Assembly: GCA_025363655.1 (NCBI GenBank)
Contig: JANYDK010000021.1
Location: forward strand, 1-42,641
Reading direction: 5' to 3'
DNA: 42,641 nt
Source of the DNA: Deltaproteobacteria bacterium
GTDB taxonomy: Bacteria > Myxococcota_A > Polyangia > Polyangiales > JADJMO01
Below the pieces are notes generated by a model, which was given only the letters and a program-made list of their open reading frames with translations, was not told the origin of the DNA and did not search any database. Every line of letters starts with the position of its first letter. Position 1 is the stretch's first letter. This document shows positions 35,844 to 42,641 of the stretch, one piece after another. Position numbers and translations under genes: made by a program.

Positions 35844-36659
35844 ATGGTGCGGCGTGCGCTGTTTCTGCCGTTCCTCGTGATCGGCGCGTGCCAAGCGGCG
35901 ACGCCGACGAAGAGGCCACCAGCGGGACCGATGACCCAGTTGACGCCCAGCTGCCCGGCAGGCGACTTCGCGCAGGAGCTGATGCGCATCGTGCCTCCGA
36001 TGAAGGCGCTCGCCCCCGTCGCCCTCTACGGCGCGTCGCACCTCGATCGCACTCTCGAGCCGGGGTGCGTCCTCGCATTCCACGGCAAGCCGGGCGACGA
36101 CACACTGCTCGACGTCGGTCGGGTCGTCGTCAAGACGCGTCGCAGAGACCGCGCGACGACGACGTGGAAGGAAGTCGGGCGCGGCACGCTGCGCATCGGT
36201 AGAAATCGCCTCGCGCTGCAGGCGACCGATCGCGGTGGCACCGAAGCGATCTACGTGGCGCTGGAAGACCGTCGCTACGAGGTTCGCTTTCCGGGCACCG
36301 AGCCACTCAGCGGCGAGCTCGACATCGCCGGGAACGATCGACTGCCCTTGCCGATCGACGCGCTGATGACGGCGCTCGAACGTTGCGACGACGACGAACG
36401 ACTCCTCGCCTCGGAGGAAGGAAACGTCGTCGAAGCGAGACGTCGCGGCGACTTGCTCTGGCGCTCGCGCTGGCTCGACGAGACGAGCACCCTCGCCGTC
36501 GACACCAGCGTGCTCTGTGGCGAAACCGACGCGCGCCTCGCCTGGCGCTCGATCGCCGGAGATACGTTGCCGATGTTGGTGGTCGCGAGCGCCCGCGCCG
36601 AGAGCGCATTGCTCGTCGAGCGCGAAGCTCCGTACGTCGGCGAAGAAGCGTTTCCGTGA
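35844..36659 (+). CDS. Predicted lipoprotein of unknown function
   Basis: 271 residues, ATG 35844. The short signal peptide MVRRALFLPFLVIGAC has lipobox IGAC followed by Gln-Ala. The mature protein contains SCPAGDFAQELMRIVPPMKA, a central part rich in Arg/Asp with beta-strand alternation (RRYEVRFPGTEPLSGELDIA), and DETSTLAVDTSVLCGETDAR. There are four cysteines in the mature part. No family recognised. Its end is 30 bp from the convergent aldehyde dehydrogenase gene. The upstream 76-bp gap is shared with the divergent zinc-ribbon gene. Confidence 0.75.
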   Translation: MVRRALFLPFLVIGACQAATPTKRPPAGPMTQLTPSCPAGDFAQELMRIVPPMKALAPVALYGASHLDRTLEPGCVLAFHGKPGDDTLLDVGRVVVKTRRRDRATTTWKEVGRGTLRIGRNRLALQATDRGGTEAIYVALEDRRYEVRFPGTEPLSGELDIAGNDRLPLPIDALMTALERCDDDERLLASEEGNVVEARRRGDLLWRSRWLDETSTLAVDTSVLCGETDARLAWRSIAGDTLPMLVVASARAESALLVEREAPYVGEEAFP

Positions 36660-36689
36660 TGGGCTAGCGATCGGCCCGGCGACGAACGG

Positions 36690-38225
36690 CTAGCGTCCGA
36701 GCAGACGCTTCGGTCCGTTCACCAAAATCGTCCAAAATGCCCGCAATTTCTCGCGAAACGTCCGTGCCGAGCTGCGCATGGTGGCCATCGCACGGGCGAC
36801 GGTGACGAGGCTGGTGGTGTAAGGCATCCACCAGAGCTCGCTTTTGGAGCGTGACTTGTCGACGAGGACGAAGCGGGGCCTCGTCAGCTCGCGGAGCGCG
36901 TGGCGCGAGTTGGTGATGCCATAGCCGCTCTCGCCGACGCCCGACCACGGAGCCGAAGGGAGCGCGGCAGTGAAGCCATGGTTGTTGACGGTGACGACGC
37001 CGGCGCGAAGGCGGTGGGCGATGCGTTCGCCACGCTCGGTCTTCTTCGTCCAAATGCTCGCCGTGAGGCCGAAGCGCGAGGCGTTGGCGCGACGAACGGC
37101 CTCGTCCTCGTCGTCGACGATGACCACTGGGAGGACGGGACCGAAGGTCTCCTCTTCCATCACCGGCATCGCCTCGCGATCTTTCGGCACCTCGAGGATG
37201 GTCGGCTCGAACCCGAGCCCGCGCCCCGTCGGACGACCGCCGCATAGAAGAAGCGCGCCCGCGGCCTCGGCCGAGGCGACGTGCCGACGCACCGTCTCGA
37301 GCTGCGCCTCGGTCGTCAGAGGACCGACGTCTTCGCCTATTTTCAAGGTCTGCGCGAGCTCGACCATGCGCTCGATCAGCGGACGCGCGACGCGGTGATC
37401 GACGTACACGCGCTCGATCGACGCGCAGTTCTGCCCGGCGTTGTTGAACGCGCCCCAGACGAGCCCGCGCGCGGTGCGATCGAGGTCGGCGTCGTCGAGG
37501 ACGATGGCGGCGTCCTTGCCACCGAGCTCGAGGCTGACCGGCGTGAGGTGCTCGGCGGCGGTGGCGGCGATCTTGCGGCCGGTCGGCACCGAGCCGGTGA
37601 AGACGACCAAGTCGACATCGGAGCGTACGAGCGCGTCGCCCATCGGCGCGCCACCTTGGAGCAGCGTCAGGACTCCTTCGGGCAAGAGCCCTTGGAAGAG
37701 ACTGGCGACGAAAGCGCCGGCGCGCGGCGTGAACTCGCTCGGCTTGAAGACCACCGCGTTGCCCGCGAGGAGTGCCGGGACGATCGTGCGCAGAGGAATG
37801 GCGACCGGGAAATTCCAGGGTGTGATCAGCGCGATGACCCCGCGCGCCGCCGAGTGGATGGCGCCGCTCTTGCCGGGATAGGCCATCGCGTCGAGCACGA
37901 CCTCTTCGACGGCCATCATCGATTCGATGTTGTCGACCCAGTGCTCGACCAGATCGGCGTTGGGCAGCACCTCGGCGGTCCAGGTCTCGGCGGCAGGTTT
38001 TCCCGACTCGGCGCGGAGCAGTGTCGCCAGCTCGTCGCCGCGATCGAGGATGCGATCTTTCACGCGATGGAGCACCTCGAGACGTTCGGCGAGCGGCGTC
38101 TGCGACCAGACCCACTGCGCGTCACGGGCCCTCGCGATCAGCGCACCAACCTCGGCGAGCGGCGTCTCTTCGACCTCGGCGAGCGGCGAGAAGTCGAGCG
38201 GCGAGCGGTTGGCGAGTGCCGACAT
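36690..38225 (-). CDS. NAD(P)-dependent aldehyde dehydrogenase
   Basis: 511 residues from ATG 38225; a GTG at 38243 would add six. It oxidises aldehydes to carboxylic acids via a thiohemiacetal. Seen: ITPWNFPVAIP with N138, VVFKPSEFTP with K161, the FTGSVPTGRKIA nucleotide-fold turn (210-220), general base E233 in LELGGKDAAIVL, catalytic C267 in NNAGQNCASIERV, and EETFGPVLPVV. The C-terminal 60 residues beyond the oligomerisation strand are long and contain a Trp/aromatic stretch (SELWWMPYTTSLVTVARAMA) and an Arg-rich tail, which could associate with membrane, as in fatty-aldehyde dehydrogenases. The substrate is not deducible. It lies 57 bp after the AgmX/TonB-like gene and may be co-transcribed with it. 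Confidence 0.93.
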   Translation of the reverse strand: MSALANRSPLDFSPLAEVEETPLAEVGALIARARDAQWVWSQTPLAERLEVLHRVKDRILDRGDELATLLRAESGKPAAETWTAEVLPNADLVEHWVDNIESMMAVEEVVLDAMAYPGKSGAIHSAARGVIALITPWNFPVAIPLRTIVPALLAGNAVVFKPSEFTPRAGAFVASLFQGLLPEGVLTLLQGGAPMGDALVRSDVDLVVFTGSVPTGRKIAATAAEHLTPVSLELGGKDAAIVLDDADLDRTARGLVWGAFNNAGQNCASIERVYVDHRVARPLIERMVELAQTLKIGEDVGPLTTEAQLETVRRHVASAEAAGALLLCGGRPTGRGLGFEPTILEVPKDREAMPVMEEETFGPVLPVVIVDDEDEAVRRANASRFGLTASIWTKKTERGERIAHRLRAGVVTVNNHGFTAALPSAPWSGVGESGYGITNSRHALRELTRPRFVLVDKSRSKSELWWMPYTTSLVTVARAMATMRSSARTFREKLRAFWTILVNGPKRLLGR

Positions 38226-38282
38226 GCGAGGGGTATCTAACACGCGGAGAACGGGACGGCGGCGGCGCGGCGCGATACCTCG

Positions 38283-38909
38283 CTACTTGAAGAAGAAGGG
38301 GTAGTCGAACTCGGCGCCTTCGCTGCTCTCGGGGAATTTCCACGCCTTCGCCTGCGCGACGACGCAGTCGGAGACCTCTTGCGGCCCCGACGAACCGATC
38401 AGCTTCACTTCCTTGACGACGCCGTCCCGTCCGACCGAGAGGTGGAGGCGCGACGAGCTCGGCGTGAAGACCTTCTCCCAACAGACCTTGCGCAAGATTG
38501 GACGTTGCGCGTCGATGACCTCGTTGATCGACGAGGTGTTCATCGCGGTGTTCGATGGATCGTCGTCGCCGAGTCCGTATTTGGGCACCGATTTCGGGCG
38601 CGGCGGCGGCTCGGCGCTCATCGGCTCCTGCGTTGGCGTGGGGAACGCGGTGGCGACGACGGGCGGCGCGTCGGACATCGGATCGACGATGAGGACGACG
38701 GGGGTCGAGACCGACGGGGTGACGGCGACCGACGTCGATGCCACCGGCTTCGGCGACGTCGGCTCGTGCTTGTCGCGACCGACCCAGATCACGAGACCGA
38801 TCATCGCCACCAGGAGAATGCCGACGAAGGCGACGACGATCTTCACATCGGACCCGCGCGGGCTCTTCGCCGGCGCGGCCTTTTGCGGTGCGGAGGGGCT
38901 CACGGTCAC
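38283..38909 (-). CDS. Membrane-anchored protein with AgmX/TonB-like C-terminal domain
   Basis: 208 residues starting at GTG 38909; its GTGA overlaps the stop of the LolC/E-like permease gene. A single transmembrane anchor lies near 23-43 (KIVVAFVGILLVAMIGLVIW), then a long Ser/Thr/Pro/Val linker, and a C-terminal domain of about 90 residues (SINEVIDAQRPILRKVCWEK, then SRLHLSVGRDGVVKEVKLIG, then VSDCVVAQAKAWKFPESSEG). The pattern fits the AgmX/PglI-type periplasmic domain, similar to TonB C-termini, in which the last strand ends W-x-F-P. It may bridge the inner membrane to an envelope partner. Coupling to the permease suggests a shared complex; this is inference. Confidence 0.8.
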   Translation of the reverse strand: MTVSPSAPQKAAPAKSPRGSDVKIVVAFVGILLVAMIGLVIWVGRDKHEPTSPKPVASTSVAVTPSVSTPVVLIVDPMSDAPPVVATAFPTPTQEPMSAEPPPRPKSVPKYGLGDDDPSNTAMNTSSINEVIDAQRPILRKVCWEKVFTPSSSRLHLSVGRDGVVKEVKLIGSSGPQEVSDCVVAQAKAWKFPESSEGAEFDYPFFFK

Positions 38910-40597
38910 TGTGCGCGGAGGCCGTCCGCCGGGCGAATCGCCGCCGCGTTGAGGGCCGGAAAAATGGTGGCAGCCAAGCAGATGAGGATGGCGATGAAAC
39001 CAGTGATGAGGAACTCCATCGGGCGGACCTCCACGGGCAGACGCGAGATGAAATAGACCTTGGGATCGAGCGGGAAGCCGTAGATGAGTAGACCTTTGCA
39101 GAGCCCGAAGCCGATGCCGAGCCCGAGCAGGGTGCCGATGCCGCCGATGATCAGCCCCTGATAGAGGAACGCGCGGAGGATGGCGCCGTCACGCGCGCCC
39201 ATCGCCTTGAGCACTGCGATCTCCTTGCGTTTGTCGAGGACGATCATGATCAGCGTCGCGATGACGGTGAAGGCAGCGACGACGATGATCAACGCGAGGA
39301 CCGCGCTCATGCCGATTTGCTGGATTTTCAGGGCGGTGAAGAGCGGGTGGTTGAGCTCTTCCCAATCCATCACGTGGTAGACGCCGTTGCTCAGCAGCTT
39401 GTCGATCTTGTCGCGAATCTTCCGCGCGTCGTCGATGTTGGAGACGCGCATCTCGACGCCGGTGACGCTGTCGCCTTGATCGTAGAAGGCCTGCGCCTCG
39501 AACAGGTCGACGTAGACGAGCTTGCTGTCGTACTGATCGAAGCCTGCCTCGAAGATGGCGATGACGCGGAACTGCTTGGCGATGGGCGCGCGCGGTGAGC
39601 CGCTGAAGGAGAAGCCGATCGCCGGCGAGGTGATCTTGATGCGCGCGCCGAGCACGACGCCGAGCGACTTCGCCAGCGTCTTGCCGAGGGCGACGCCGGG
39701 GAGATCTTTGTCGGCGATGAGGAGCGCGTCCTCGGCGGCGATTTTCCCGACCTGCGCGTCCTCGATGTCGTCGGGGGGGAGGTCGCTCTTGTAGCCGCCC
39801 TGCGGCTCGATGAGGCCTTGCGGCGCGTCGACGCTGGGAGGCTTGGCGGACGCCGCAGCGGCGAGGTCGGCCTCGGCCTTCGCGTTGTCGTCCTCGATTT
39901 GCCCGATCTTGTCGTTCTGATCGTGGACCTCGGCGAGCTTCTGCTCGAGGAGGTGGGTGAAGGGATCGTTGCTCGTCGAAGGCGCTGCGCCGAGCGTGCC
40001 TGCAGGCGCTGGTTTGTCGCCCTTCTCGCCGGAGGCCGAACCCGAGGGAGACGGAGACGGCGTCGGCATTGGCGGCGGCGGGATCGGGTTCGACCACGAG
40101 TGCGGCGACGGCGGCGGCTTCGCGCCGGGCTTGCGCAACGTGGCGAGGACCTCGATCACCTGCGGCAACGGGAGCGGCTCTCCGTTCGCCTGCGCCGGCT
40201 GCACCACTTGCTTCGGCAGATCGAGCACCGACGGCATGCGCTCGGGATCGATGCCCTTCATGAGCACGCCGGTCGCCGTCTTGTCGCCGGCGGTGACGAG
40301 CATCGGGTTGATGACGAAGGGGGCGACGCCGATCACGCCTGGCACCTTCGCGACCTTGTCCATCACCTCGCGATACTCGAGGAACTCGGGCGTTCGCTTG
40401 AGCACCAGGACGTGCGCGTTGACCCCCAGGACCTTGTCTCGGAACTGTTTCTGGAAGCCGCCCGTCACGCTCATCACCGTCGCCAGCGCGGCGACTCCGA
40501 GCGCGACCCCGAGGATCGCGAAGAGCGTCCCGACGGAAATGAAGGCGCGCTTCTTCGAGCGGAGGTAGCGGATGCCGAGCGTGAACGCGTAACCCAT
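38906..40597 (-). CDS. LolC/LolE-family ABC permease with large insert
   Basis: 563 residues from ATG 40597. LolC/E proteins form the inner-membrane part of the LolCDE machine that releases outer-membrane lipoproteins to the carrier LolA; the family also includes MacB-like FtsX permeases. Seen: transmembrane segment 22-43 (VGTLFAILGVALGVAALATV), the motif FVINPMLVTAGDKTATGVLM and MKGIDPER typical of LolC/E, three C-terminal segments (LALIIVVAAFTVIATLIMIV; IGGIGTLLGLGIGFGLCKGL; EFLITGFIAILICLAATIFP), and EIAVLKAMGAR. The usual length is 400-415; here an insert of about 150 residues (135-285) is Pro/Ser-rich, then coiled-coil-like (HLLEQKLAEVHDQNDKIGQI), and lies in the periplasmic domain. No lolD ATPase gene is adjacent. 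It is overlapped by the AgmX/TonB-like gene. Confidence 0.88.
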   Translation of the reverse strand: MGYAFTLGIRYLRSKKRAFISVGTLFAILGVALGVAALATVMSVTGGFQKQFRDKVLGVNAHVLVLKRTPEFLEYREVMDKVAKVPGVIGVAPFVINPMLVTAGDKTATGVLMKGIDPERMPSVLDLPKQVVQPAQANGEPLPLPQVIEVLATLRKPGAKPPPSPHSWSNPIPPPPMPTPSPSPSGSASGEKGDKPAPAGTLGAAPSTSNDPFTHLLEQKLAEVHDQNDKIGQIEDDNAKAEADLAAAASAKPPSVDAPQGLIEPQGGYKSDLPPDDIEDAQVGKIAAEDALLIADKDLPGVALGKTLAKSLGVVLGARIKITSPAIGFSFSGSPRAPIAKQFRVIAIFEAGFDQYDSKLVYVDLFEAQAFYDQGDSVTGVEMRVSNIDDARKIRDKIDKLLSNGVYHVMDWEELNHPLFTALKIQQIGMSAVLALIIVVAAFTVIATLIMIVLDKRKEIAVLKAMGARDGAILRAFLYQGLIIGGIGTLLGLGIGFGLCKGLLIYGFPLDPKVYFISRLPVEVRPMEFLITGFIAILICLAATIFPALNAAAIRPADGLRAQ

Positions 40598-40916
40598 CGT
40601 GAATTCGACTCTCTGTGGCGCACCGAGGCTCTGGAGAGGCTCGAAAGCTTGGACGCGCGGAGATGAGGTGGCCTTGGCACCTACCAAGGCTGCGGCACGC
40701 CGACCAGAGCGACACGCACATCTTGAAGTGGATGGCGAAGGCGGCGCATCCAATGAGGCTTCGGGCGCGAACTTCGCATATCATTGCTCGACCTTCCGGG
40801 CCGGCATCGTTCGCCCACGTTTTTCCCTAGTGGCGGTTCTCCTGTGAACCGCATTTCGTCGCTGGCACCGCAACTTTTTCAAGGTTTGCGAACGCATCAA
40901 GGCTTCAGGAGATTCC
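40598..40916. other. Divergent intergenic region, LolC/E-like gene / kinase gene
   Basis: 319 bp without a supportable gene. It must hold promoters for both divergent genes. A perfect inverted repeat lies at 40833-40852, listed separately. The kinase Shine-Dalgarno sequence AGGAG is at 40907-40911. No convincing promoter boxes were seen. Confidence 0.5.
40833..40852. promoter_or_regulatory. Inverted repeat upstream of kinase gene
   Basis: Perfect 7-bp arms GCGGTTC (40833-40839) and GAACCGC (40846-40852) with a 6-base spacer lie 64 bp before the kinase ATG. The size and position suit a dimeric regulator's operator or an RNA hairpin in the leader. No consensus was recognised. Confidence 0.4.

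Positions 40917-42641
<1,725 letters not shown>

Overview
This 42.6 kb window is a GC-rich, densely packed stretch of bacterial chromosome. I place it in the Myxococcota (deltaproteobacterial, Polyangia-like). That placement is inference from gene content: many predicted lipoproteins, Sel1, TPR and HEAT proteins, two AgmX/TonB-like C-terminal domains, a membrane-anchored Ser/Thr kinase of the eukaryotic type, and an ECF sigma factor. I see no rRNA, tRNA, CRISPR array, phage gene, integrase or transposase, so this looks like core or stable accessory chromosome rather than an island. Two of the largest genes run off the window ends: a giant TPR protein at the left edge (2170 codons visible) and a Ser/Thr kinase at the right edge (575 codons visible).

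Left third (1-15251, all leftward). In transcription order: a TPR protein with a helix-turn-helix-like tail; a TolC-family outer membrane protein; an AgmX-like lipoprotein; tilS; ftsH, followed by a clear intrinsic terminator; then yebC, ruvC, a lipoprotein that overlaps ruvC by GTGA, and the giant TPR gene. The tilS/ftsH and yebC/ruvC pairs are conserved housekeeping orders, but ruvA and ruvB are absent here. The putative ftsH leader carries one copy of a 45-bp palindromic repeat.

Middle (15674-28463). A rightward ECF sigma gene faces an array of three leftward, paralogous Sel1-repeat lipoproteins. Divergent from these is a PrkA-type protein kinase gene whose stop overlaps a small zinc-ribbon membrane protein. 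Then come lspA (leftward), a 1242-residue protein joining a GspE/MshEN-like N-terminus to a GAF-like domain and HEAT repeats, a lipoprotein, and a TlpA-like thioredoxin lipoprotein. The signal-peptide codons of the thioredoxin gene contain the second copy of the 45-bp repeat. A bidirectional terminator closes the region.

Right third (28491-42641). This holds a Cys/Lys/Asp-rich lipoprotein, gcvPB standing alone, an outer-membrane-type protein, an AI-2E-family permease, a glycerophosphodiester phosphodiesterase divergent from RNase D, two more lipoproteins, a 62-residue double-CxxC protein, an aldehyde dehydrogenase, and a LolC/E-type permease with a large insert overlapping an AgmX/TonB-like protein. 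The kinase comes last.

Common themes are cell-envelope biogenesis (about ten predicted lipoproteins plus LspA and a LolC/E-like permease), protein quality control and signalling (FtsH, PrkA, Ser/Thr kinase, ECF sigma), and translational coupling through GTGA overlaps. The most noteworthy signals are the 45-bp repeat pair, the Sel1 lipoprotein array with a shared cysteine module, the prkA/zinc-ribbon pair, the GspE_N-GAF-HEAT protein, and several strong inverted repeats just upstream of start codons.
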